Numbered from the stretch's first letter, positions 22,994 through 34,969 are shown. The stretch is DNA of 64,000 bases from Inquilinus sp042743185 (GCF_042743185.1 NZ_JBHYMS010000014.1:79170-143169), one strand, 5' to 3'. Notes: generated by a model not told the origin, from the sequence alone. A program made the numbers and translations.

Positions 22994-23746
22994 TCAGCCC
23001 TCCCGACCGCGATCGCGATCGCGGCCACGACGGTCGTCACGACGATCGCCACGCTCCGGCCGGGCCGAAGACGGGCCGGCGGCCGCCTCGGCCGCCCGCT
23101 TGTCCTGGGCCATCGGGTCATGGGCGAGGATCTCGCCCTTGAACACCCAGACCTTGACGCCGCAGGTGCCGTAGGTGGTCTTCGCCGTCGCCGTGCCGTA
23201 ATCGACATCGGCGCGCAGCGTGTGCAGGGGCACGCGGCCCTCGCGGTACCACTCGGTGCGGGCGATCTCGGCGCCGCCGAGGCGGCCGCCGCAGTTGATG
23301 CGGATGCCCTGGGCGCCCAGGCGCATCGCGTTCTGCACCGCGCGCTTCATGGCGCGGCGGAACGCCACGCGGCGCTCGAGCTGGTTGGCGATGTTCTCGG
23401 CGACCAGCTTGGCGTCGATCTCCGGCTTGCGGATCTCGACGATGTTCAAGCTGACCTCGCTGCCGGCCATCTTCGCCAGCTCCTGGCGGAGCTTCTCGAT
23501 GTCGGCGCCCTTCTTGCCGATCACCACGCCCGGACGGGCGGTGTAGACCGTGACGCGCGCCTTCTTCGCCGGCCGCTCGATGACGATGCGGCTGATGCCC
23601 GCCTGGGCCAGACGCTTCTCGAGGAACTCGCGGATCTTGAGATCGGCGTGCAGCAGGCCGGCATAGTCCTTGGTCGCGAACCAGCGCGAATCCCAAGTCC
23701 GGTTGATGCCGACCCGAAGGCCGATCGGATTGACTTTCTGACCCAT
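22994..23746 (-). CDS. rpsC: 30S ribosomal protein S3
   Basis: 250 aa. KH domain (RPGVVIGKKGADIEKLRQEL) and C-terminal S3 domain (GRLGGAEIARTEWYREGRVPLHTLRADVDYG). It ends with a charged Arg/Asp-rich extension (RGDRRDDRRGRDRDRGREG). Its ATG overlaps the rplV stop by one base (TAATG). Confidence 0.97.
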   Translation of the reverse strand: MGQKVNPIGLRVGINRTWDSRWFATKDYAGLLHADLKIREFLEKRLAQAGISRIVIERPAKKARVTVYTARPGVVIGKKGADIEKLRQELAKMAGSEVSLNIVEIRKPEIDAKLVAENIANQLERRVAFRRAMKRAVQNAMRLGAQGIRINCGGRLGGAEIARTEWYREGRVPLHTLRADVDYGTATAKTTYGTCGVKVWVFKGEILAHDPMAQDKRAAEAAAGPSSARPERGDRRDDRRGRDRDRGREG

Positions 23747-24123
23747 TACGCCGTCTCCCGCTCCCGGACGATGACCGTCAGGTTCGACCAGAGCTTCTCG
23801 ATGCGGGACGCACGGCCGCGGGCGCGGGCATGGAACCGCTTCATGACGATCTGCCGCCCGACATAGGCCTCGGCGACGTAGAGCCGATCGACGTCCAGCT
23901 GGTGATTGTTCTCGGCATTGGCGATCGCCGACTGCAGCACCTTCTTCACGTCGTCGGCGATGCGACGGCGGGAGAAGGTGAGCTCGGCCAGCGCCTTGGC
24001 CGCATCCTTGCCTCGGATCGACTGAGCGACGAGGTTCAGCTTGCGGGGGCTGGTGCGCAGCGTCTTCGCAAACGCGCGCGCCTCATTCTCCGCAAGGCGA
24101 GGGGGGTTCTTCTCCTGTCCCAT
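23746..24123 (-). CDS. rplV: 50S ribosomal protein L22
   Basis: 125 aa, lines the nascent peptide tunnel: RTSPRKLNLVAQSIRGKDAA, AELTFSRRRIADDVKKVLQSA, KRFHARARGRASRIEK. Canonical position between rpsS and rpsC. Confidence 0.97.
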   Translation of the reverse strand: MGQEKNPPRLAENEARAFAKTLRTSPRKLNLVAQSIRGKDAAKALAELTFSRRRIADDVKKVLQSAIANAENNHQLDVDRLYVAEAYVGRQIVMKRFHARARGRASRIEKLWSNLTVIVRERETA

Positions 24124-24126
24124 CGC

Positions 24127-24405
24127 TTACTTCCTCTTCGACTTCTTGTCCGACGCGTGGCCGTAGTACGTCCGCGTCGGCGAGAACTCGCCGAACTTGT
24201 GCCCGACCATGTTCTCGTTGACCACGACCGGCAGGAACTTCTGCCCGTTGTAGACACCGAAGGTCAGGCCGACGAACTGCGGCAGGATGGTCGAGCGACG
24301 CGACCAGATCTTGATGATCTCGTTCCGGCCCGACGAGCGCGACTTGTCCGCCTTCTTCAGCAGATAGCCGTCGACGAACGGGCCCTTCCAAACGGAGCGT
24401 GCCAC
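24127..24405 (-). CDS. rpsS: 30S ribosomal protein S19
   Basis: 92 aa: ARSVWKGPFVDGYLLKKAD, IKIWSRRSTILPQFVGLTFG, GHKFGEFSPTRTYYGHASDK. Head protein contacting S13. Confidence 0.98.
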   Translation of the reverse strand: MARSVWKGPFVDGYLLKKADKSRSSGRNEIIKIWSRRSTILPQFVGLTFGVYNGQKFLPVVVNENMVGHKFGEFSPTRTYYGHASDKKSKRK

Positions 24406-24417
24406 CGTCGCTCTCCC

Positions 24418-25242
24418 TTACTTCTTGCGACGGCGGATAATGAGCTTATCCGTCGCCTTGTTGCTGCGGGTCTTGCGGCCCTTGGTCGGCTTGCCCCACG
24501 GGGTGACCGGATGACGGCCGCCCGAGGTGCGGCCTTCGCCACCACCATGCGGATGGTCGACCGGGTTCATGGCGACACCGCGGGTGACCGGCTTCTTGCC
24601 GAGCCAGCGGTTGCGGCCGGCCTTGCCGATCGAGATGTTCGACTGGTCCGGGTTGGAGACCGCGCCGACCGTGGCGAAGCACTCGCCGCGCACGATGCGC
24701 AGCTCACCCGAGGCCAGCTTCAGCTGGGCGTAGCCCATGTCGCGGCCGACCAGCTGGGCGTAGGTGCCGGCGGAACGCGCCAGCTGGCCGCCCTTGCCGG
24801 CCTTCAGCTCGACATTGTGGACGATCGTGCCGACCGGCATGCTGCGCAGCGGCATGGCGTTGCCCGGCTTGATGTCGACCTTCTCGCCGGCGACGACCTT
24901 GTCGCCCGCAGCCAGGCGCTGCGGCGCCAGGATGTAGGCCTGCTCGCCGTCCTCGTAGGTGACGAGGGCGATGAAGGCGGTCCGGTTCGGATCGTATTCC
25001 AGGCGCTCGATCGTGCCGACGACGCCGAGCTTGCGGCGCTTGAAGTCGATGATCCGGTAGGTGCGCTTGTGCCCGCCGCCCTGATGGAAGGCGGTGATCC
25101 GGCCGGTGTTGTTGCGGCCGCCCTTCTTGGTCAGGCCTTCGGTCAGGGTCTTGACCGGCTTGCCCTTCCACAGGCCCGAGCGATCCACCTGGACCAGCTG
25201 GCGCAGGCCCGGGGTGATGGGATTGAATGTCTTCAAGGCCAT
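24418..25242 (-). CDS. rplB: 50S ribosomal protein L2
   Basis: 274 aa core protein near the peptidyl-transferase centre: GRNNTGRITAFHQGGGHKR, YDPNRTAFIALV, and the C-terminal MNPVDHPHGGGEGRTSGGRH with the essential His. Between rplW and rpsS. Confidence 0.98.
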   Translation of the reverse strand: MALKTFNPITPGLRQLVQVDRSGLWKGKPVKTLTEGLTKKGGRNNTGRITAFHQGGGHKRTYRIIDFKRRKLGVVGTIERLEYDPNRTAFIALVTYEDGEQAYILAPQRLAAGDKVVAGEKVDIKPGNAMPLRSMPVGTIVHNVELKAGKGGQLARSAGTYAQLVGRDMGYAQLKLASGELRIVRGECFATVGAVSNPDQSNISIGKAGRNRWLGKKPVTRGVAMNPVDHPHGGGEGRTSGGRHPVTPWGKPTKGRKTRSNKATDKLIIRRRKK

Positions 25243-25246
25243 CGGA

Positions 25247-25573
25247 TCAAACCCCCGTGGTCACGTCGATCTGCTGCCCTTCGGCGAGCGTCACGACGGC
25301 CTTCTTCACATCCGAACGCTTGCCCGGGAGGCCCCGGAAGCGCTTGGTCTTGCCCTTGACGATCAGCGTGTTCACCGCGGTGACCTTGACGCCGAACACG
25401 CCTTCGACCGCACCGCGGATCTCGGGCTTGGTGGCGTCGAGCGGCACCTTGAACACGACCTGGTTGTGGCCGGCGGCGAGCGTCGCCTTCTCGGTGATCA
25501 CCGGCGCGCGGATGATGTCGTACATCCGCGGGGTGACGGCCGTGTCGGCCTTCTTCTTGCGGGAGCGGATCAT
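25247..25573 (-). CDS. rplW: 50S ribosomal protein L23
   Basis: 108 aa exit-tunnel protein that docks trigger factor and SRP: MYDIIRAPVITEKATLAAGH, VNTLIVKGKTKRFRGLPG. The N-terminus carries a basic RSRKKKADTAVTPR extension. Its ATG overlaps the rplD stop (ATGA). Confidence 0.96.
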   Translation of the reverse strand: MIRSRKKKADTAVTPRMYDIIRAPVITEKATLAAGHNQVVFKVPLDATKPEIRGAVEGVFGVKVTAVNTLIVKGKTKRFRGLPGKRSDVKKAVVTLAEGQQIDVTTGV

Positions 25574-26190
25574 TTCAGGCGAGCCTCGAGCTGCTCGACC
25601 GCCTGGCGCGACAGCACGAGGGTGTCACGGCGCAGGATGTCGTAGACGTTGGCGCCCTGGCTGGGCAGCACGTCGATGAACGGCAGGTTCCGGGCGGCGA
25701 GAGCGAAGTTGGTGTCGATCTGCTCGCCGGCCAGGATCAGCGCGGAGTCGAGACCCAGCGCGGTCAGCTTGGCGGCGAGGCCCTTGGTCTTGTGGCTGTC
25801 GGCCACGACCGCATCGACCACGACCAGCTTGCCGTCGGCCGCCTTGGAGGACAGCGCGTGGCGCAGGGCCAGCTTGCGGACCTTCTTCGGCAGGTCGTGC
25901 GCATGGCTGCGGACGACCGGCCCGAAGATCCGGGCGCCGCCGCGGAACTGCGGCGACCGCGTCGAGCCCTGGCGGGCGTGACCCGTGCCCTTCTGCTTGT
26001 AGGGCTTCTTGGTCGTGCCGCTGATCTCGCTGATGCCCTTGGTCTTGTGGTTGCCGGAGCGGCGCTTGGCCAGCTGCCAGTTCACCATGCGGAAGAGCAG
26101 ATCGGTGCGGACCTCGAGACCGAACACGGAATCGTCGAGCTCGATCTCACCGGCGCTGGTGTTGTCGAACGTCTTGACGGCGATCTTCAT
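25570..26190 (-). CDS. rplD: 50S ribosomal protein L4
   Basis: 206 aa with the long tunnel loop KPYKQKGTGHARQGSTRSPQ. In gammaproteobacteria L4 autoregulates the S10 operon by attenuation in its leader; the terminator-like hairpin ahead of rpsJ here makes that worth noting. Overlaps rplW by 4 bp. Confidence 0.97.
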   Translation of the reverse strand: MKIAVKTFDNTSAGEIELDDSVFGLEVRTDLLFRMVNWQLAKRRSGNHKTKGISEISGTTKKPYKQKGTGHARQGSTRSPQFRGGARIFGPVVRSHAHDLPKKVRKLALRHALSSKAADGKLVVVDAVVADSHKTKGLAAKLTALGLDSALILAGEQIDTNFALAARNLPFIDVLPSQGANVYDILRRDTLVLSRQAVEQLEARLK

Positions 26191-26192
26191 GC

Positions 26193-26951
26193 TCAGCCCT
26201 CCTGACCGGCAGCGTCAGCCGCAGGAGCTTCAGCAGCCCCGGCTTCGGCAGCAGGCGTCTCGGTCGCCGCAGCGGCAGCCTTGCGGACCGCACCCGGGAA
26301 CGGGACGTCCTTCGGCGCCGGCCGCTTGGCCGCGTCGCGGATCAGCACCCAGCCGCCCTCGGCGCCCGGAACCGCACCCTTGACCATGATCAGGCCGCGC
26401 TCGACATCGGTGGTGACGACGGTGAGGTTCTGCACCGTCACCCGCTCATCGCCGAGATGGCCGGCCATCTTCTTGTTCTTGAACACCTTGCCGGGGTCCT
26501 GCCGCTGGCCGGTCGAACCATGCGACCGGTGCGAGACGGACACGCCGTGCGAGGCGCGCAGGCCACCGAAGTTCCAGCGCTTCATGACGCCGGCGTAGCC
26601 CTTGCCGATCGAGGTGCCGGTGACGTCGACGATCTGGCCGGCCAGGAAATGGTCGGCGGTCAGTTCGTCACCGACGGTCAGCAGCGCATCGCTGCTGACG
26701 CGGAACTCGACCAGCTTCTTCTTCGGCTCGACCTCGGCCTTGGCATAGTGGCCGCGAACCGCCTTGGAGACGTTCTTGACCTTGGCCTTGCCGGCACCGA
26801 GCTGCACCGCGGTGTAGCCGTCGGTCGCCTCGGTCTTCACCGCGACGACCTGGACGCCGTCGAGCTTCAGGACCGTGACCGGGACGTGCTGGCCCTCGGC
26901 GTCGAAAATTCGTGTCATGCCCAGCTTCTGGGCGATCAATCCGGAGCGCAT
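26193..26951 (-). CDS. rplC: 50S ribosomal protein L3
   Basis: 252 aa: MRSGLIAQKLGMTRIFDAEG start (ATG 26951 chosen, residues from earlier in-frame starts are not L3), KRWNFGGLRASHGVSVSHR with the conserved Gln-containing SHGSTGQRQDPGKVFKNKKM loop. An Ala/Glu-rich C-terminal tail extends beyond the usual end, as in other alphaproteobacteria. Confidence 0.97.
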   Translation of the reverse strand: MRSGLIAQKLGMTRIFDAEGQHVPVTVLKLDGVQVVAVKTEATDGYTAVQLGAGKAKVKNVSKAVRGHYAKAEVEPKKKLVEFRVSSDALLTVGDELTADHFLAGQIVDVTGTSIGKGYAGVMKRWNFGGLRASHGVSVSHRSHGSTGQRQDPGKVFKNKKMAGHLGDERVTVQNLTVVTTDVERGLIMVKGAVPGAEGGWVLIRDAAKRPAPKDVPFPGAVRKAAAAATETPAAEAGAAEAPAADAAGQEG

Positions 26952-26961
26952 CGTCACCGCC

Positions 26962-27270
<309 letters not shown>

Positions 27271-27343
27271 CGTTCTGTATCCGAGTGTTCTTGCCGAGAG
27301 GTGGAAAACCGGCTCATTCCGGCCCCCACGTCGCGAACAGTCC

Positions 27344-27383
27344 AAAAAAAAACTCACCCAAGCCGCGAGGGGGCTCGGGTGAG
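27344..27383 (-). terminator. terminator after tuf copy 1 / possible S10-operon attenuator
   Basis: Minus strand: CTCACCC-g-AGCC paired with GGCT-t-GGGTGAG (11 bp plus one mismatch, coded 27353-27383) and followed by nine T (27344-27352). It is 228 nt past the tuf stop and 73 nt before rpsJ, directly downstream of a plausible promoter. Confidence 0.85.
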
Positions 27384-27389
27384 GCGCGT

Positions 27390-27418
27390 TTCATAACCGA
27401 GCCCGCCCCGAATGTCAC
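27390..27418 (-). promoter_or_regulatory. putative sigma-70 promoter of the S10 operon
   Basis: Minus strand GTGACA (27413-27418), 17-bp spacer, TATGAA (27390-27395). The predicted start would fall at the first base of the terminator-like hairpin 27353-27383. The -35 box lies in an 11-bp inverted repeat (27414-27439, one bulge). Confidence 0.45.
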
Positions 27419-27610
27419 GCCCGGAATCCGGGTCGTGACGCTTTCGTGATCGGGCCCGCCATGCGCGAGGCTCAAGGCTCGTCGCCCATCGCCTCTCTCA
27501 TCCCGGGCCGCCCTTTCCGTGCCGCCTTGCGGCGGGGGACGGAGGTACGGTCCTTGGTCCTTCACGAGCCGGGAGCCGAGGCCCCCGACCCATGATCCTT
27601 CAAGCCATCA

Positions 27611-28801
<1,191 letters not shown>

Positions 28802-28830
28802 TCTCTCTCTCCGTTCTTCTCACGCGCGCA

Positions 28831-30906
<2,076 letters not shown>

Positions 30907-30933
30907 GATCGGTCTCTCGGGCCGGAGGCTGGG

Positions 30934-31404
30934 TTACCAGCGGTAGTGCGAGAACGCCTTGTTGGCGTCCGCCATCTTGTGCGTGTCTTCGCGCTTCTTC
31001 ACCGCGGCGCCGCGCTGGTTGGCGGCGTCCATCAGCTCGTTCGAGAGGCGGTCGACCATGGTGGTCTCGGAGCGCTTGCGCGCGGCCGCGATCAGCCAGC
31101 GGATGGCCAGGGCCTGGCCACGCTCGGCACGGACTTCGACCGGCACCTGGTAGGTGGCGCCGCCGACGCGGCGCGAGCGGACCTCGACATGCGGGCGAAC
31201 ATTCGCCAGCGCCTCGTGGAACGCCACGATCGGGTCGGCCTTGGTGCGGGCCTGCAGCTTGTCGAGGGCGCCGTAGACGATGCTCTCGGTGGCCGACTTC
31301 TTGCCGTCGTACATGAGGTTGTTCATGAACTTCGACAGGATGACATCGCCGAATTTCGGGTCCGGCAGGATCTCACGCTTCTCGGCGCGATGGCGACGGG
31401 ACAT
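30934..31404 (-). CDS. rpsG: 30S ribosomal protein S7
   Basis: 156 aa 16S 3'-domain assembly initiator: MSRRHRAEKREILPDPKFGD, FMNNLMYDGKKSATESIVYGA, VGGATYQVPVEVRAERGQAL. In enterobacteria S7 represses the str operon translationally. 12 bp downstream of rpsL. Confidence 0.98.
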   Translation of the reverse strand: MSRRHRAEKREILPDPKFGDVILSKFMNNLMYDGKKSATESIVYGALDKLQARTKADPIVAFHEALANVRPHVEVRSRRVGGATYQVPVEVRAERGQALAIRWLIAAARKRSETTMVDRLSNELMDAANQRGAAVKKREDTHKMADANKAFSHYRW

Positions 31405-31416
31405 GGGGAGACCTCC

Positions 31417-31788
31417 TTACTTCGGACGCTTGGCGCCGTACTTCGACCGGCGCTGGCGACGATCCTTGACACCCTGCGTATCGAGCGTGCCGCGAATGAT
31501 GTGGTAGCGCACGCCCGGCAAGTCCTTCACACGGCCGCCGCGGATCATGACGACCGAGTGCTCCTGCAGATTGTGGCCCTCACCCGGGATGTAGCTGGTG
31601 ACCTCGAACCCGTTGGTGAGGCGCACGCGCGCCACCTTACGAAGCGCCGAGTTCGGCTTCTTCGGGGTCGTGGTGTAGACACGGGTGCAAACGCCACGCT
31701 TCTGCGGGCAGGCCTGGAGAGCCGGCACCTTGTTGCGCGCCCGCTGCGGCTGGCGCGGCTTACGGATCAACTGATTGATCGTCGGCAT
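31417..31788 (-). CDS. rpsL: 30S ribosomal protein S12
   Basis: 123 aa decoding-centre protein: MPTINQLIRKPRQPQRARNK, TTTPKKPNSALRKVARVRLT, HNLQEHSVVMIRGGRVKDLP. Lysines at the positions that give streptomycin resistance when mutated (PKKPNSA and RGGRVKDLP) are wild type. ATG 31788 is chosen by S12 length. First gene of the str operon, with a consensus promoter about 260 bp upstream and a long leader. Confidence 0.98.
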   Translation of the reverse strand: MPTINQLIRKPRQPQRARNKVPALQACPQKRGVCTRVYTTTPKKPNSALRKVARVRLTNGFEVTSYIPGEGHNLQEHSVVMIRGGRVKDLPGVRYHIIRGTLDTQGVKDRRQRRSKYGAKRPK

Positions 31789-32104
31789 ATCTGCCCTTCT
31801 TGGTTCTTCGACAAAAACGGCCCGGCAAAGCGGCCCACCCCTCCGGTCGCCACTGGCTCGACACCACAATCCGAGAGAAGGATGACGCAAACGATACAGG
31901 ACCCCGAGGCGCCCACACCTGCGGGGCCAACCGGAGTCCTTCGCTTGTCGCGGCCGCATCCCAGATGCATCCGCGGTCGTCTGTCTCTGCGGAAAGCGCG
32001 TCTAACCCGTCGCAAAACGGGTTACAGCCGGCTCCCGGAAAAGCGCGCGGACTATACGGATGCACCCATGCCCCGTCAAGCCGCATCGATCGCCTCCGGA
32101 ACGA
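31789..32104. other. str operon leader and promoter region (316 bp)
   Basis: Region between the ECF sigma gene and rpsL. It contains the promoter at 32051-32079 and a perfect hairpin on the minus strand (32003-32024: 8-bp stem TAACCCGT / ACGGGTTA with 6-nt loop) about 20 nt into the predicted transcript. The remaining ~200 nt of untranslated leader show no gene. Confidence 0.6.
32051..32079 (-). promoter_or_regulatory. sigma-70 promoter of the str operon
   Basis: Minus strand TTGACG (32074-32079), exactly 17 bp, TATAGT (32051-32056): near-consensus housekeeping promoter placed 25 bp past the end of the sigma factor gene and driving rpsL-rpsG-fusA-tuf with a leader of roughly 255 nt. Confidence 0.85.
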
Positions 32105-33007
32105 TCAGGCGCCGCCCTGCCCAGGCAGCGAAACCGAGCCCAGCTTATCGGGATTGCGGGTCCAGAACACGCCGGTGATTCCCTCGGGTCCGACGGCGAT
32201 GCCGATGGTGCCCATCAACTGGTCGCCATCCATCACCACATAGCCCTGCTGGCCGTTGATCCAGCGCGGCAGATAGGTGAATTCGCGGCCGAACTTGCGC
32301 CAGACGCCGTGCAGGAACTGGGCCACCCGCTCGCTGCCCTCGATGACGTTCATCGCCGCCCGCACCTTGCCGCCGCCGTCGCTGTACAGCTGGGCGTCGC
32401 GGGCCAGCAGCGCGATCAGCTGTGCCAGGTCGCCGGAGCGCAGCGCGTCATGGAAGGCGGTCAGCATCGCCTCGTGCTGCGGCTGCGGCACCGGCTCGGC
32501 GGCGGGGCCGCTGCCCTCCAGCTTGCGCCGCGCCCGGCTGACCAGCTGCCGGGTGGCCGCGTCGCTGCGGTCGAGCGCCGCCGCCACGGCCGCGTGCTCC
32601 AGGCCGAAGACATGCTGCAGCAGATAGGCCGCGCGCTCGACCGGGGTCAGCTTTTCCAGCAACAGCAGGAAGGCGGTGGTCAGGGTCTCGCTGCGCTCCA
32701 GCTCCTCGGCGGCGGAGGGGGCGGTCTCGGTCACCAGCGGCTCCGGCAGCCACGGGCCGACATAGGTCTCGCGCCGGTGCCGGGCCGATCGGAGCTGGTC
32801 GATGCACAGCCGGGTGCAGGCGGTGACCAGCCAGGCCCGGGCGTTGTCGATCGCGCCGCGGTCGACTGCCTGCCAGCGCAGCCAGGTCTCCTGCACCGCG
32901 TCCTCGGCATCGGCGCGCGAGCCGAGCATGCGGTAGGCCAGCCCCCAGAGAACCCTGCGGGCGGCCTCGAATTCCGCGGCGTCGGAGCGGGCATGGGCAT
33001 GATCCAT
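32105..33007 (-). CDS. ECF41-type RNA polymerase sigma factor with SnoaL-like C-terminal domain
   Basis: About 300 aa. Sigma2 (FEAARRVLWGLAYRMLGSRADAEDAVQETWLRW), linker motif YVGPWLPEPL, sigma4 (LLLLEKLTPVERAAYLLQHVFGLEHAAVAAALDRS), then a SnoaL-like domain with SDGGGK and the terminal NPDKL. These linker and tail motifs are the hallmark of group ECF41, in which the fused C-terminal domain replaces a separate anti-sigma factor. ECF41 genes normally sit beside a carboxymuconolactone-decarboxylase/oxidoreductase/epimerase target; none is here. ATG 33007 is chosen by homology; a TTG at 33040 with GAAGG upstream is an alternative. Confidence 0.9.
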   Translation of the reverse strand: MDHAHARSDAAEFEAARRVLWGLAYRMLGSRADAEDAVQETWLRWQAVDRGAIDNARAWLVTACTRLCIDQLRSARHRRETYVGPWLPEPLVTETAPSAAEELERSETLTTAFLLLLEKLTPVERAAYLLQHVFGLEHAAVAAALDRSDAATRQLVSRARRKLEGSGPAAEPVPQPQHEAMLTAFHDALRSGDLAQLIALLARDAQLYSDGGGKVRAAMNVIEGSERVAQFLHGVWRKFGREFTYLPRWINGQQGYVVMDGDQLMGTIGIAVGPEGITGVFWTRNPDKLGSVSLPGQGGA

Positions 33008-33085
33008 CTGCGTCTCGGGGGCAAAGGGCGACACGGACAAGACGGAACAGCCTTCAAGAATGTGACGTCGGGTGAAGATATGGCC

Positions 33086-34171
33086 TCAGCGCCGCGCGGC
33101 GGCGAGGTGGCGGGCGCGGATCTCGTCGAGCCCGGCGACGATGGCACGGGCGTCGAACCGGGCCCGGGCCCGGGCCGGCCCCTCGACCTGCAGCCGGCGG
33201 CGCAGCGCCGGGTCGCCGATCAGGGTCTCGGCCGCCGCCTGGATGGCCTCCGCCGTCACCTTCGGCAGGGTCACCGCGGTGTCGGCGGTGATCTCGCGCA
33301 GGCCGCCGGTGCCGGAGCAGATCAGCGCCGCGCCCCAGGTCAGCGCCTCCAGCGCGGTCCGGCCGAACGGCTCCTCATAGACCGAGGGCACCGAGGCGAT
33401 GGCGGCGCGGCGGACCCAGCCCATCACCTCGTCATGCGGCATGAAGGGCAGGAACTGCGCCCGGTCGCCGGCCTCGGCCAGGGTCGCCTTGACCCGCTCG
33501 ACGAAAACCGGGTCGCGGCCGCGGCCGATCATCACCGCCCGCCAGTCCGGATGCGCCGCCAGCACCGGCTTCATCGCCCGGGCGAATTCCAGCGGCCCCT
33601 TGTCCGGGATCACCCGCCCGACCTGGACGATGATGTTCTCCTTGGCCTCGGGCGGGGGCGCCGGCGCGTCCATGTCGAGGCCGTTGTAGACCACGTCGAG
33701 CGTGCCCTTGTACCAGGGCGCGTGCTCCCGGAAGTGCCGGCGCAGCGCCTCGGACACGAAGACGAAGCCGGCGAAGCGGGACACCGCGGCGCGGTAGTGC
33801 AGCCGCCACAGCAGGCCCTTGTGGAAGCGGATGAAGTTGTGCCGGAAGTACAAGAGCGGCACCCGCGGCAGCGCCCGGGCCAGGGCGGAGGCCGTCACCC
33901 GGTGGGCGTGGACCTCGATCAGCGACGGGTTCAGGGCCGCGATCTGCGGCAGCGCCCGCTTCATCCAGCGGCGGTGCGGCTCGCCCTCCTCGAGCGGGAT
34001 CGGGTGGAAGCGGATGCCGGGAAAGGGCTCGCCCGCATCCTGCCCGACCACGACGATGTCCTGCGCGTAGCGGCTGAAGGTGACGGTATCGCGCGCGTAG
34101 AGATCGACCGGGCTGGCGCCGACGGCGCCGAACTTCATCTTGCGCGGCAGGACGATGACGATGGGACCCAT
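33086..34171 (-). CDS. family 4 glycosyltransferase
   Basis: 361 aa GT-B glycosyltransferase. C-terminal donor-binding half has IIVQVGRVIPDKGPLEFARA, VMIGRGRD and the E-x7-E motif in SVYEEPFGRTALEALTWGAA, typical of GT4 retaining enzymes; the N-terminal acceptor half contains FGAVGASPVDLYARD and VEVHAHR-like (IEVHAHRVTASALA) segments. Probably adds a sugar in surface polysaccharide or LPS synthesis; donor and acceptor unknown. It lies 78 bp upstream of the sigma factor gene on the same strand and is divergent from the oxygenase-like gene. Confidence 0.88.
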   Translation of the reverse strand: MGPIVIVLPRKMKFGAVGASPVDLYARDTVTFSRYAQDIVVVGQDAGEPFPGIRFHPIPLEEGEPHRRWMKRALPQIAALNPSLIEVHAHRVTASALARALPRVPLLYFRHNFIRFHKGLLWRLHYRAAVSRFAGFVFVSEALRRHFREHAPWYKGTLDVVYNGLDMDAPAPPPEAKENIIVQVGRVIPDKGPLEFARAMKPVLAAHPDWRAVMIGRGRDPVFVERVKATLAEAGDRAQFLPFMPHDEVMGWVRRAAIASVPSVYEEPFGRTALEALTWGAALICSGTGGLREITADTAVTLPKVTAEAIQAAAETLIGDPALRRRLQVEGPARARARFDARAIVAGLDEIRARHLAAARR

Positions 34172-34342
34172 GGATACCTCCGGGCGCCTTTATGGCGGCC
34201 CGGCGTCCCCGACGCCAGGGTTCTGCCGGGCTGCGACCGCGCTGCGAGTTGATCGCAGCCGGCCCGGGGCCTATTCTCCGCCGCGAGATCGCGCGGCCGG
34301 CCTCGCTTCGGGCCGCGGGCCGCGCTTCAGGAGAACGGTGTG

Positions 34343-34969
34343 ATGCTTCGCTACGATGTGCTCGAACAGGCGGCGGTGGACCGGACGCCGTTCCCGCATG
34401 TGATTTCCGGGGACGTGCTGCCCGAGGCGCGGCGCGCCGAGCTGGAGAAGGATTTCCCCGACATCCCGATCACCGGCTTCGTGCCGCCGGACGAGTACCC
34501 GGCCGGCGCCGCGTTCCAGGAGCTGGTGTCGGACGTCACCAGCAAGGAATTCGCCACCATGCTGGGCGCCAAGTTCGGCCTCGACCTGGCATCGAAGCCG
34601 ACCCTGGTGACGGTGCGGAAATGGTCGGAGCCGGCGGCGGGGCGGCCGCACACCGACGGGCCGGACAAGATCGTCACCGCGCTGGTCTATCTGAACCAGG
34701 AATGGGCCTCGACCGAGGGCTGCCTGCGCATCCTGCCGGCCCAGGACATCAACAGCCCGGGCGCCCGGGAAGTGGCACCGACCTTCGGCAACTTCCTGGC
34801 GTTCCAGCGCTCGGACCATTCCTGGCACGGCCACCTGCCGTTCAAGGGCGAGCGCCGGGTGCTGCAGATCGCCTGGTGCGTCAACGAGGAGGCGATCGCC
34901 CGCAAGCGCAAGCGCCACGGCCAGTCCAGCTTCCTGAAGAAGCTGTTCTCCTTCGGCAAGAAGCATTGA
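34343..34969 (+). CDS. 2-oxoglutarate/Fe(II) oxygenase-like protein
   Basis: About 208 aa. Double-stranded beta-helix features: H103-x-D105 in GRPHTDGPDK as facial-triad candidates, a distal His within RSDHSWHGHLPF, and Arg in KGERRVLQIAW for the 2-oxoglutarate carboxylate. Short 2OG-Fe oxygenases of this kind occur in polysaccharide and lipid-modification loci. A basic tail (KRKRHGQSSFLKKLFSFGKKH) may bind membrane or nucleic acid. An in-frame GTG three bases upstream has slightly better spacing to the AGGAG ribosome site. An 8-bp GC hairpin (34981-35004) lies after the stop. Confidence 0.72.
   Translation: MLRYDVLEQAAVDRTPFPHVISGDVLPEARRAELEKDFPDIPITGFVPPDEYPAGAAFQELVSDVTSKEFATMLGAKFGLDLASKPTLVTVRKWSEPAAGRPHTDGPDKIVTALVYLNQEWASTEGCLRILPAQDINSPGAREVAPTFGNFLAFQRSDHSWHGHLPFKGERRVLQIAWCVNEEAIARKRKRHGQSSFLKKLFSFGKKH

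Larger units (their letters stand above)
27271..27610. other. tuf-rpsJ intergenic region (340 bp)
   Basis: Non-coding. Besides the terminator and promoter listed separately, the only other structure seen is the 11-bp hairpin at 27414-27439. The tuf-proximal part (27440-27610) shows GC-rich short inverted repeats but no gene. Confidence 0.6.

Noticed and set aside
32003..32024. Leader hairpin before rpsL as an intrinsic terminator
   Set aside because: The perfect 8-bp stem has no T tract on the minus strand, so it was kept only as a leader structure.
32060..34252. A 730-codon plus-strand frame across the sigma factor and glycosyltransferase genes
   Set aside because: Antisense to two genes with clear domains; no domain of its own and low-complexity composition.
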